A DNA stretch of 64,000 nucleotides from DASZQL01 sp964391865 (GTDB lineage Bacteria; Planctomycetota; Phycisphaerae; Phycisphaerales; UBA1924). The DNA lies in assembly GCA_964391865.1 (NCBI GenBank), contig CAYMNQ010000001.1, positions 434,001-498,000 of the forward strand, in the 5' to 3' direction. The notes beneath the pieces were generated by a model, which made no database searches, was not told the origin of the DNA, and saw nothing but the letters and a program-made list of their open reading frames with translations. Both the position numbers and the translations under genes were made by a program. Shown piece by piece: positions 1 through 7,367 of the stretch. Every line of letters begins with the position of its first letter. The stretch's first letter is position 1.

Positions 1-1009
1 CGACCTGTTGATCCTTGCCGATGCCGAACGCTTTCGCAGCGGCAACGGCGTACGCGATCGCATCATCATGTGTGATCTTGGCCGGGTGGCGACGGCCGTC
101 GTTCCGCACTTCGACGAACTCGGCGGGCTTGTCCGGATCAGCGACGAGGTTGCACCCTTGCCGTAGGTAGCTTGAAGGGCGGTAGGTAAAGGCAACGAGC
201 GAGAGACCGAGGATGTAGCGGCGCAGAGATTCGGTCTTGTTCTTGTCCGTTCCGGCATTCAGCAGACGGAGCGCCGCGAGACTGAGCGTGGCGTCGCGGC
301 GGACGCCGCCGGTGGCGATGACGCCGCCGTGAGTCTGGGTTGCAAGAGCGTTCTGGTAGCCGCGACTTGAGTACTGCTCCTTCTCTCCCTTGTCGGCAGG
401 TTCGGGAAGAAGTCCATCCTTGACGTAGTCGATGTGTTGCTGAACGAGGTAATTCGCAGATCGTTTCATAGGTTTCACATTGAAAGCACGGATGGCGGAT
501 GCGATCAATCGCGGCACCTTTGCTCCTGTGTTACGTGAATCCCACGCCCCAAAGACGAGCGAAGTTGGTGCGATCTTCGCGAGCGGCTCAACGTCGCCCC
601 GTTGCGCAGCCTTGAATGCATCCTGCAACACTGGTTGCAGGCGCGTGCATCGCACAATCGCATCGCCGGCACGATGCCCGGCTTCCAGAAGATTCACCAT
701 CTTCTCACCAGCTTGGATAGTGACCTGTGGCACCAAACCGGCGTACTTGTTAGTGGTGAAGAGCGGTTCAATGCGATTGGCCTGTGAACCGACCGAGTCG
801 ATGAGGCAGCAATTCGTCCCGTCGTCAAATGTGTCGATGTTGTAGCCACCCTTGAAGCGATCGGGATCGTTGCCTTGTTCGCCGGCGAAAGTGGACGGAA
901 AGAGCACGCCGTCCGGTCCTTCGACCGGCGTCAGGTACTCGCGGATGACGAGGGCCGCGGGACCATCGTCGTTCAGCCAGGAATCGAACTTCTTGAGGAC
1001 ATCGCTCAT
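1..1009 (-). CDS. csb1: Type I-U/I-G CRISPR backbone protein Csb1 (Cas7), 3' end beyond window
   Basis: Reading the minus strand from the ATG at 1009 gives an open frame of more than 336 codons that runs off the left edge. Its N-terminal part contains the blocks YLTPVEGPDGVLFP, CLIDSVGSQANRIEPLF, GHRAGDAIVR and LAKIAPTSLVFGAWDSR, which I recognise as the GSU0053/Csb1 RAMP family. In type I-U systems this family is the Cas7-like subunit that coats crRNA along the Cascade backbone. The start overlaps the stop of the upstream Csb3-like gene as ATGA (1006-1009), so translation is probably coupled. Family assignment is by recall of conserved blocks; the missing C-terminus cannot be judged. Confidence 0.9.
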   Translation of the reverse strand, partial: MSDVLKKFDSWLNDDGPAALVIREYLTPVEGPDGVLFPSTFAGEQGNDPDRFKGGYNIDTFDDGTNCCLIDSVGSQANRIEPLFTTNKYAGLVPQVTIQAGEKMVNLLEAGHRAGDAIVRCTRLQPVLQDAFKAAQRGDVEPLAKIAPTSLVFGAWDSRNTGAKVPRLIASAIRAFNVKPMKRSANYLVQQHIDYVKDGLLPEPADKGEKEQYSSRGYQNALATQTHGGVIATGGVRRDATLSLAALRLLNAGTDKNKTESLRRYILGLSLVAFTYRPSSYLRQGCNLVADPDKPAEFVEVRNDGRRHPAKITHDDAIAYAVAAAKAFGIGKDQQV

Positions 1010-1818
1010 CGAAGATCTCCTACGGGGATGGCAGGGAGAAAGGCCTTGTGTTTTTTCTGATCCGTACGGAATGAGTTCTCGAAGCGGAATCGCCGCGTAC
1101 CGGGATCGGTGAACATGCCGCAGATGAGGGCGGGAACGATCTCGGGCGGAGATGGTGTGCTCCACGCGCAGTACTCAAAGACTCGCGGAAGGTCAGTAGG
1201 AGTCGGGCGTGCTCGCTGCAAACCGACGAGGCACAAGAATTCGACTGCCGGAAACGCGGCGGTTGTCATCTGGAGTGCATCCGGAGCAAAGCCGATGTCG
1301 CGCGACTGAGAGTTGTTGCCGCGACGCCCGTCGAAGTAAAACGGCTCGACTTTTTTTACCGGCTCGTCCGGATCAAAGACCACCATGGCGTGATTGAGCA
1401 ACGATTCGGCCCGCAACTCTTTCAGCCGAAGAGCGGCTCGCATGGCCTTGGTGATGCGCACGGACCGCATGCTTCCCGCCCATACCTTGAGACGGTTTCC
1501 GCCGGAACGGGCGTCAAGCCACCAGTCCAGCGTAAGGCCAAAGGGGTTGCCAAGTCGGATAGGCGACGAAAAATCGTCTTCCGGATCGAGTTGTTCTATC
1601 GGGGCGTTGCACAGAGTATCGATCAGCGTGGTTAGATCGCGATCCTTGTGCGGACCCTGATGCGGCACCACGCTGAACCGATTGTCTTCGAACCATGCTG
1701 CCGCGCCATCCCACAATCTGTTTGCCAGCTCCAGCAACCCGCAGCACGCGAAGAACTGGCCCGGATTAGTGAGATCGACGTTGATGCGGATCGTCGGTTC
1801 GGGTGATGTAGGACTCAT
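1006..1818 (-). CDS. csb3: Csb3-like small type I-U/I-G Cascade protein
   Basis: This is a 270-residue protein. I chose the ATG at 1818 because it overlaps the cas3 stop as ATGA (1815-1818). A longer in-frame reading back to 1944 only adds Arg-rich residues antisense-like to cas3. Near the N-terminus, DLTNPGQFFACCGLLELA resembles the start of Csb3/Cas8-type subunits, and FYFDGRRGNNSQSRDIGF lies mid-protein. In I-U loci such a gene sits between cas3 and csb1, as here, and probably contributes the large-subunit or PAM-reading function of Cascade. The exact family name is less certain than the Cas role: it could also be filed as a cas3-adjacent extension protein. No nuclease motif is visible. 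Confidence 0.7.
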   Translation of the reverse strand: MSPTSPEPTIRINVDLTNPGQFFACCGLLELANRLWDGAAAWFEDNRFSVVPHQGPHKDRDLTTLIDTLCNAPIEQLDPEDDFSSPIRLGNPFGLTLDWWLDARSGGNRLKVWAGSMRSVRITKAMRAALRLKELRAESLLNHAMVVFDPDEPVKKVEPFYFDGRRGNNSQSRDIGFAPDALQMTTAAFPAVEFLCLVGLQRARPTPTDLPRVFEYCAWSTPSPPEIVPALICGMFTDPGTRRFRFENSFRTDQKKHKAFLPAIPVGDLR

Positions 1819-4628
1819 CGCATGCCTCCGATTGCTGCTGCCTCGGTGGCTTCTTCCGCATCTTCCTTCACCGTCTCCGACGGATTGGCGCTGGCCACGG
1901 CGTCGGCGGCGCGGAGGATCGACTCCAGGTACGCCAGCCCCCATCGCCCGTATGTGCGCTGGAGCCGCGCGAACCGGCGCGGGATCTCCTGGGAAACCTC
2001 GGCCGCCCGGACGCTGGGATGCTCGGGATCGAATGCTTCGCTCTCTGAAAAGTGCGGGCGGGCGCGGCCGTGGTGCGCGGCGATGAAATGGAGCGCGAGC
2101 TCGCGCTCTGCCGGCGTAAGCGTGTTGAGTGCCTTACGGGCTTGCGCGTGCGGGCGTTGGCCCGCTCGCTGACGCTCGGGGTTCGTTGAAAGCACGTCGA
2201 GCAACGAGCCAAACTCGTGCCGGTACGCGCTCAGATCACGGGGCGGGCGGCGATTGCCTGATTTGGCCAAGGTCAGTTTCGGATACTTCGCGTTCCAGAT
2301 CGACTGCTGCCAAACCTTCCGGCTCTTGCCGGCGTCGTGCCATTCGGCAGCGAACACCAATGCCCTTCCCTCGGGAGTTTCGGCGAGATCGAGCGCGCCG
2401 ACCATGCGCCTGACGTTGTTCGCCACGTCGTTTGTGTGAACTTCAAGTTCTACCGATTTGTTGACCGCGCGAGAACCGTCGTCATCGGCGGAGCGCGGAC
2501 GTGCGTACCACTTCCACATGCGGCCCGGCGGTCTCGGGATGGAGCGCATCGGCAACTCTGACGGCGTTTCCTCGGCCGTGCCCTGCTCCTCGGCAGCGGG
2601 CTCGTCGTCAAACTCTCCTGCGTCGGGATCGAGGTCGATCGCGGGCCGCGCCGGGCGCATGCGGGGCGGCGTGGCTGCGCCGTCCCACACACGAGTGCGC
2701 CGTTGATTCTTGTCTTCGTCGAGCCATTGATCCGCTACGTCGTCGGCCGAATCAGACTTGCCATCAAGCAAGCCGCCGCTGAGTCCCCCCACGAACGGCG
2801 GGAGGATCACCGTGCGATTCGCGATGGCATTTTCGTCGCCATCGACGATCTTCTGGAGCGTCGTGGGCTCGACACCACGATCGTCTTCGATCCACACGGG
2901 GATCTCAGAGCGTTCGGAGCCCTCGAACCGTTTGGCAATCTGCTGGAGTCCCTCGAACACTCGCTTGCTTCGATCCTTCAGGATCTCGTGAGGCTTGAGG
3001 GGATAGACCTCCAGAAGGTCTTCGGGTTGGTGTTCCTCCCACAAGCTACGGTTGATCCATTGCACCTCTTCGCGCCAAGCGACTTGCGTTTCTGGCGGTT
3101 CCCATTCCGCCACGCCGTGGAGCCAGTCCGCCACGGGCGGTCGGCCCGGGAGTTTGTCGCGGATGCTGGTGAGCGCCCAGGCGTCGAAAAGAATGTCGGT
3201 GGCGGGGAGTACTTCGGGGGTGGGGCTGAAAGCTGCAATGCGATCGCGGAGCGGAAGTTCAGCAATCGCTTTCGGGCTCCCATCACCGCGGAGCCTCTTG
3301 AGCAGGTCAAGTGTTTGCTTTCTACGGGTCTGGAACTCCTTGTCCGGCCCGCTGTCACTAATCTCATTCGGATAGACGACATCGATCTTCGCATCGTTCG
3401 GGGGGTCGCCGTAGCGGTTCACGCGGCCGAAGCGCTGGGCCATGCTCTCGAAGGTCGTCAGGTCGCAGACGAGGTGGTCCGCCGAGATGTCCACGCCGAC
3501 CTCGCCGGCGGAGGTACAAACGAGGAAGACCGTGCCGGTCTCCGGGGCCACGGTGCTCTCGCGGGTTGAAAGCGGCAGATATCGTTGGAAAACCGGCGTC
3601 TTCACAAGGTTGTCGCGCTCGAGGCCGCGCAGCGTGCCCGTCAGTTGAACGATCTTCTGCGCTGCAACCTTCGTCTTAACGAGCGCCTCGGCGACCCTCT
3701 TGACATCCTTGACCTCGCGGACGAACACGAGTATCGCTGCTCCCGGGGCCGACTCAGCTCGCTTGATCGCCAGTTCAGCGACGATTTCCGCGGACTTCTT
3801 CTCATCATCGAGCGGATGCAGCTTGATCGACTTCACTGCTTCAAGCCGCTGCTTGATGACCCTGTGGTCGAAGTCCTCCTTTTCCAGTTTGAAGGGCTTC
3901 TCGCCGCCTACCGTCCGCGGCGTCGCCGTCAGCGGCATTACCACCAGAGGCCGGAAGTCCGGGCATCGCCCCTCGATCTGCTCCTGCCTGATGATGTCCA
4001 GCAGCTTCTGGAACGCTGGCTCCAAATGCGCCTCGTCGTGGACGAGCAGCGTGTCCTGACCGAGGAATCCTGCGTGCATCGGCTTGCGATTGCGGCCCAC
4101 ACCGTAGCCGCTGAAGAGCAGTCGGCTGCCGATCATGTCCACGGTGCCCACGATGATCGCCGGCCGCGCGGGGTCGGCGGCCCACTCGCCGTTGTCGGCG
4201 AACTGGCCGCGAAGCGTGCTGATGGCGAGGGGCGGCGCATCATCCGTGTCCGCGCTCATTCCGGCGTCGGCCCCCCGAAGCCGCACGAGGATCTCGCGCA
4301 TGCCGCAGAGTTCAGGCTTCTCTAGATTCGCGCGAAGCTTCTCCGCCTCGCGCGTCGCCTGGTCCACAATGGTGCGCCGGTTGACGACATACACCAGCCG
4401 CCGCGGCACGCGGCCGCGGCTCGCCGTGTCATCCGCAGTCGCCGCAAGCGCGAGCAACCACACCGCCATGACGCTGGTCTTACCGAGTCCTGTCGGCAAG
4501 CTGCACGGTGGGAAACGCAACTGGTCCTCAGACTCGCTGACAAACCGCTCGTGCAGGCGCTTCTGCCAAGGGAAGGACGCATGCCCAGTCAGCGATTGAA
4601 ACACGCTATCGAAATGGAATGAAGTCAC
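1815..4628 (-). CDS. cas3: Cas3 helicase-nuclease, type I-U/I-G (HD domain at C-terminus)
   Basis: This 937-residue protein starts at a GTG (4628). It is the DNA-unwinding and shredding effector recruited by Cascade. Domains run helicase first: Walker A-like PTGLGKTSVMAVW near residue 45, DEAH box LVHDEAHLEP near 200, helicase motif TATPRT, and motif VI QRFGRVNRYG in the second RecA domain. A C-terminal HD nuclease follows, with FAAEWHDAGKSRKVW and HFIAAHHGRARPHF. Helicase-then-HD order is the arrangement expected for type I-U and is reversed relative to classical Cas3. The gene lies 74 bp after cas2 and overlaps the Csb3-like gene by 4 bp. All key motifs look intact. Confidence 0.93.
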   Translation of the reverse strand: MTSFHFDSVFQSLTGHASFPWQKRLHERFVSESEDQLRFPPCSLPTGLGKTSVMAVWLLALAATADDTASRGRVPRRLVYVVNRRTIVDQATREAEKLRANLEKPELCGMREILVRLRGADAGMSADTDDAPPLAISTLRGQFADNGEWAADPARPAIIVGTVDMIGSRLLFSGYGVGRNRKPMHAGFLGQDTLLVHDEAHLEPAFQKLLDIIRQEQIEGRCPDFRPLVVMPLTATPRTVGGEKPFKLEKEDFDHRVIKQRLEAVKSIKLHPLDDEKKSAEIVAELAIKRAESAPGAAILVFVREVKDVKRVAEALVKTKVAAQKIVQLTGTLRGLERDNLVKTPVFQRYLPLSTRESTVAPETGTVFLVCTSAGEVGVDISADHLVCDLTTFESMAQRFGRVNRYGDPPNDAKIDVVYPNEISDSGPDKEFQTRRKQTLDLLKRLRGDGSPKAIAELPLRDRIAAFSPTPEVLPATDILFDAWALTSIRDKLPGRPPVADWLHGVAEWEPPETQVAWREEVQWINRSLWEEHQPEDLLEVYPLKPHEILKDRSKRVFEGLQQIAKRFEGSERSEIPVWIEDDRGVEPTTLQKIVDGDENAIANRTVILPPFVGGLSGGLLDGKSDSADDVADQWLDEDKNQRRTRVWDGAATPPRMRPARPAIDLDPDAGEFDDEPAAEEQGTAEETPSELPMRSIPRPPGRMWKWYARPRSADDDGSRAVNKSVELEVHTNDVANNVRRMVGALDLAETPEGRALVFAAEWHDAGKSRKVWQQSIWNAKYPKLTLAKSGNRRPPRDLSAYRHEFGSLLDVLSTNPERQRAGQRPHAQARKALNTLTPAERELALHFIAAHHGRARPHFSESEAFDPEHPSVRAAEVSQEIPRRFARLQRTYGRWGLAYLESILRAADAVASANPSETVKEDAEEATEAAAIGGMR

Positions 4629-4702
4629 CGCGCCCTCCGTACTGGAGGGGGATTATCGCTCGTGTGCAAGCTGAGTTGCAAGCCGGTAATCAAGCGAGGG
4701 TT

Positions 4703-4993
4703 TCAGATCACCACCATCCCGCTCTCTTGCTCGGGCAACCCCTGGCCGAGCACGGTGGCCGATTCTTGCGCTGATTCTTCGTTCGATCCCAAGTCAACAA
4801 TGAGGAACTGATCTTCTTTCAAGTGAAGCATCCCGCGCGCGGCGTTCTCCAGCCTCACACGGTCGATCGCCTTGAGCGTGCAATAGAAGACCGAGTATTG
4901 CCACGGCTCTCCGTACGCCTTCATCAGCCGGTGCACGCGGCGGAGGCGCTTCGGATCTCGGATGTCGTAGCAGACCAAATAGCATCGGCGCAT
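4703..4993 (-). CDS. cas2: Cas2 spacer-acquisition protein
   Basis: This 96-residue protein begins MRRCYLVCYDIRDPKRL, the Cas2 ferredoxin-like first strand with the conserved Asp (D10) after YD. YGEPWQYSVFYC follows in the second strand region. Cas2 bridges two Cas1 dimers in the adaptation complex. The ATG at 4993 is preceded by GAGG at 5-nt spacing. The gene is 116 bp downstream of cas4-cas1 and 74 bp upstream of cas3, consistent with one leftward operon. Length is normal for the family. Confidence 0.95.
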   Translation of the reverse strand: MRRCYLVCYDIRDPKRLRRVHRLMKAYGEPWQYSVFYCTLKAIDRVRLENAARGMLHLKEDQFLIVDLGSNEESAQESATVLGQGLPEQESGMVVI

Positions 4994-5022
4994 GGGGGCC
5001 TCGAAGGGATCAGGGGCCGAGG

Positions 5023-5092
5023 ATCAGGCATCAGAGATCAATAATTGATGTAGGAGTTTCATGGGCGCGCTGGCTCGATGCTGATGCCTGAT
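5023..5092. repeat. 12-bp inverted repeat between cas4-cas1 and cas2
   Basis: ATCAGGCATCAG (5023-5034) is perfectly inverted as CTGATGCCTGAT (5081-5092). The arms surround 46 bp containing ATCAATAATTGAT. The 116-bp gap looks like a dispersed GATCAGG-type repeat of the kind scattered in planctomycete genomes. It lacks a T-run, so it is not a clear terminator. It could form an mRNA hairpin before cas2. Confidence 0.55.
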
Positions 5093-5109
5093 GCCCAATG
5101 CCCTTCCGT

Positions 5110-6915
5110 TCACCTCGTCGTTAGGAACGCGAGCGTCGGCACCTCGCCGAGGAGCCACGCGGCCACGAGCCGCGCGTGGAGCATGAGCATGCGCCTGTAG
5201 CTGAGCCGGTATTCGAAGACGGGGTGCGTCACCTCCGTGTCCATCCTTCGTCCGTAGGCGGAGAAGAAGCCTTTGCGGCCCGAGTCCGTCAGCGCGCACC
5301 CAGCCGCGGTGCTGAGGAAGTGTCCCTCGGTGAGTTCGCCGCGGTTGAAAGCCGAGATCGCGACCGAGTCGGCGATGAGGGGCCGGAACGGTTCCATCAG
5401 GTCGAGCGAGAGCGCGGGCCGGCCCGGGCGTGTGGCATGGAGCGCCCCGATGGTCGGCTCGAGACTGGCGAGGCGGCACGCCGCGGTGCATTCGTGCGTG
5501 AGCATCGAGTACGCGAAGGAGAGGACGGAATTGATGGGATCCGGGGGCGGGCGGCGCTGGCGGCCGTTGGCGTCGAACTTGGCGGCGATGCTCGCGGCGC
5601 TCTCCTTGAACATCCCCGCGAAGTGCGCGAAGTAGATCGCCGCCGCGTTGCCCTCGTGGCCGCGCAGCTCGTCGAGCGACCCGGCGCGTTCAGCAGCGGC
5701 AAGGCTCGATTGCAGGTCGGCGGCGACGCGGGGCGGCAGGCCCGAGTGGTTGCGCATCAGAAGCGTGCGCTGGTTGGTGATCTTGGCGGCCGTGAGCGCC
5801 CGCGCGAGTTCGAGCGCCTTCTCGGGCCGGTCGAGCGTGCGCACCTGCGCGGCGCGGACCGCCGCGCTGGTGGGTCCCAGCGGGTCCATCATGGCGACCA
5901 TGCGGCCTGCGGCGGAGAGGAACGCGACCGGCACCTCGTGGTCCGCGAAGACGCTCAGCGCCTGCGTCGAGACCTGAACGCCGCCGAGCACCGCGAGCGA
6001 CTCGATGTTGGCGAGGGGCAGGTCCCTCACGACCTGGCCGTCGCGATCGGTGACCCGCACGAACTCGCCGCGGACGCCGACCCGGACCCCCTCGCGCTGC
6101 AGGACGACATGGATACCGTCGTCGCGCGGGGGCCAGAGCTTGCGGGGGGTGAGCGCCTCGTCGTCGGCCTGCTCGGCCCGGCGTCCCTCAATGGTGAGCG
6201 CGGTGAGGCGCTGGTGGTTGATCTCGTCGGGGAGGCAGATGGGCTGGAGCGAGCACCGCGGGCAGCGCGGGTCGTTGACCAGCGGCGGCGGGCGCTCCCC
6301 CTCGGCAGCGCGCTTGGCGGCGGTCAGCTCACTGAGCGCAAAGGCCCGCAGGGCGTCATCGACCTCGACCCGGAGCTTGAGCTTCTCGGCGGCGTAGTAG
6401 AGGTACGCCTCGGGGACGGTGTACCCCGCCTCTTCCAGCAACAGCACTTGCAGCCCGAGCTGCACGCGGTCGGTCGGCCACGGCTCTGGCGCGGGGAGTT
6501 GCTCCGGCTCATCCAGCATCTCATCGGTCGGCGCGGCGAGCAGTCCGGAGCGCTTGGGACGGCCCTTGCGGTACTCGACCGGGACGGCTCGGCTGCCCTC
6601 GATCTCGGCGAGGTCGAGTGTTGCGGTGACGCCGAGGCGTTCGCTGGTGAGCGCGAGACTGCGCACCGAGCGCGGGCGATCGGGCTCGGGGTCTTCGAGC
6701 GCCTCGGCGTTCTCCGGCTTGGGCTGCTTGCCGCGCCCCTTCGCGCGGGTCGTCACGGCGGGGCCGGGGGGTGCTTCGCTCGGCCGATCGACTCGGCGAT
6801 GGACACCCGCGCCCTGCTCGGTGTCGGCGCTGGGCGCGAAGACCCCTTCGACTGTCATGTAGTAGAACAGCCGTGGGCAGTAGGCATGCTCCGCGACACC
6901 CCGGCAGGGCCACAT
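5110..6915 (-). CDS. cas4-cas1: Cas4-Cas1 fusion, CRISPR adaptation nuclease/integrase
   Basis: This 601-residue fusion is typical of type I-U loci. The Cas4 half (about 1-230) has the first iron-sulfur Cys in AYCPRLFYY, a RecB-like core with VEYRKG, and the Cys cluster CPRCSLQPICL near 220. The Cas1 half (about 260-601) has the catalytic Glu in GHEGNAAAIYFAHF, the His in GALH and the Glu in DLMEPFRP. It trims prespacers and inserts them into the array. The N-terminus starts only 12 residues before the first FeS Cys, shorter than usual, and the ATG straddles the edge of the recombinase module at 6914. The module supplies GAGG upstream. A few native residues may have been lost, but catalytic parts are intact. 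Confidence 0.93.
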   Translation of the reverse strand: MWPCRGVAEHAYCPRLFYYMTVEGVFAPSADTEQGAGVHRRVDRPSEAPPGPAVTTRAKGRGKQPKPENAEALEDPEPDRPRSVRSLALTSERLGVTATLDLAEIEGSRAVPVEYRKGRPKRSGLLAAPTDEMLDEPEQLPAPEPWPTDRVQLGLQVLLLEEAGYTVPEAYLYYAAEKLKLRVEVDDALRAFALSELTAAKRAAEGERPPPLVNDPRCPRCSLQPICLPDEINHQRLTALTIEGRRAEQADDEALTPRKLWPPRDDGIHVVLQREGVRVGVRGEFVRVTDRDGQVVRDLPLANIESLAVLGGVQVSTQALSVFADHEVPVAFLSAAGRMVAMMDPLGPTSAAVRAAQVRTLDRPEKALELARALTAAKITNQRTLLMRNHSGLPPRVAADLQSSLAAAERAGSLDELRGHEGNAAAIYFAHFAGMFKESAASIAAKFDANGRQRRPPPDPINSVLSFAYSMLTHECTAACRLASLEPTIGALHATRPGRPALSLDLMEPFRPLIADSVAISAFNRGELTEGHFLSTAAGCALTDSGRKGFFSAYGRRMDTEVTHPVFEYRLSYRRMLMLHARLVAAWLLGEVPTLAFLTTR

Positions 6916-7058
6916 GCGCGCACCTCGGGGCGAGCATCGGCCGATCGTCGGCGATGGTCCACCGGCGGCGTGCGGATCGCGCGCGGTCGCGGGATAACCC
7001 CGAACAGCCGCGTGCAGCGCACTCGATCCGGTCCCTCAACCGCGAACTCCGAAGGAAG

Positions 7059-7097
7059 AAAAAAAACCGGCGGGGCGCACCGAAGTGCGCCGCCGCC
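7059..7097 (-). terminator. Intrinsic terminator with UUCG loop, reading leftwards
   Basis: On the minus strand GCGCAC-TTCG-GTGCGC with extra GC pairs below is followed by eight T (the A-run at 7059-7066). It would stop transcripts running leftwards from the recombinase region into cas4-cas1, so the cas operon promoter must lie between here and 6915 or be internal. The same structure, with one stem mismatch, is present in copy 2 at 45597-45635. Confidence 0.75.
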
Positions 7098-7214
7098 AGC
7101 TTCCGGGGGGCGAGGGTTAATGTGTGAAGCATAGCCGCGCGGCGTGCGATGTGAAGCGCCGCGCGCGCGGAGGGCGTTGAATTCCGCTAGTTCGGCGCGC
7201 GGCATCGGCTTGCG

Positions 7215-7230
7215 TGCCCCATTGTGGGCA
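7215..7230. promoter_or_regulatory. Inverted repeat TGCCC-N6-GGGCA upstream of recombinase
   Basis: TGCCC (7215-7219) and GGGCA (7226-7230) form a dyad inside a block conserved identically in both module copies (45760-45775 in copy 2). It may be an operator or a recombinase-related site. The function is inferred from conservation only. Confidence 0.35.
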
Positions 7231-7271
7231 ACCATCTGCGGCCCTTGATATCCCCGGGAACAGTCGCCCTC

Positions 7272-7367
7272 ATGGCCACCACGGCCCGACCCCTCGGAGG
7301 CACCAAGTCGGCGGGCCGCAGGAGCCCGATTCATGCCGCGTTCAACCTCCCTTCGAAGCCCCGTTGA
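7272..7367 (+). CDS. Possible 31-residue leader peptide before recombinase
   Basis: ATG at 7272 opens a 31-codon frame beginning MATTARPLGG and ending FNLPSKPR, and it overlaps the first codons of the recombinase in another frame. The same frame is intact in copy 2 (45817-45912), with two substitutions, G to D and T to A. It lacks a clear ribosome-binding site. Because the overlapping DNA is nearly identical in the two copies, conservation does not prove translation. It could be a leader controlling recombinase translation or a chance frame. Confidence 0.3.
   Translation: MATTARPLGGTKSAGRRSPIHAAFNLPSKPR

Larger units (their letters stand above)
6914..7332 (+). other. Conserved left flank of recombinase module, copy 1
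   Basis: About 420 bp without a convincing long gene. The sequence from ATGCGCGCACCTCG onward aligns with 45452-45877 upstream of the second recombinase, with scattered substitutions and small indels. Similarity stops abruptly at 6914, where cas4-cas1 begins. It contains a leftward terminator (7059-7097), a short inverted repeat (7215-7230) and the start of a 31-codon reading frame. It probably holds the recombinase promoter and possibly recombination or regulatory sites. Confidence 0.75.

Noticed and set aside
1819..1944. A longer start for the Csb3-like gene
   Set aside because: The extra 42 residues are Arg-rich and lie antisense-like within cas3 coding DNA. The ATG at 1818 forms an ATGA overlap with the cas3 stop.
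1..7000. CRISPR repeat array near the cas genes
   Set aside because: I saw no regularly spaced direct repeats of 28-37 bp in the window. Only short inverted or purine-rich repeats are present.
5176..7134. A 652-codon plus-strand frame opposite cas4-cas1
   Set aside because: It is the mirror of a recognisable cas4-cas1 gene in GC-rich DNA and has Arg/Gly/Ala-biased composition with no family blocks.
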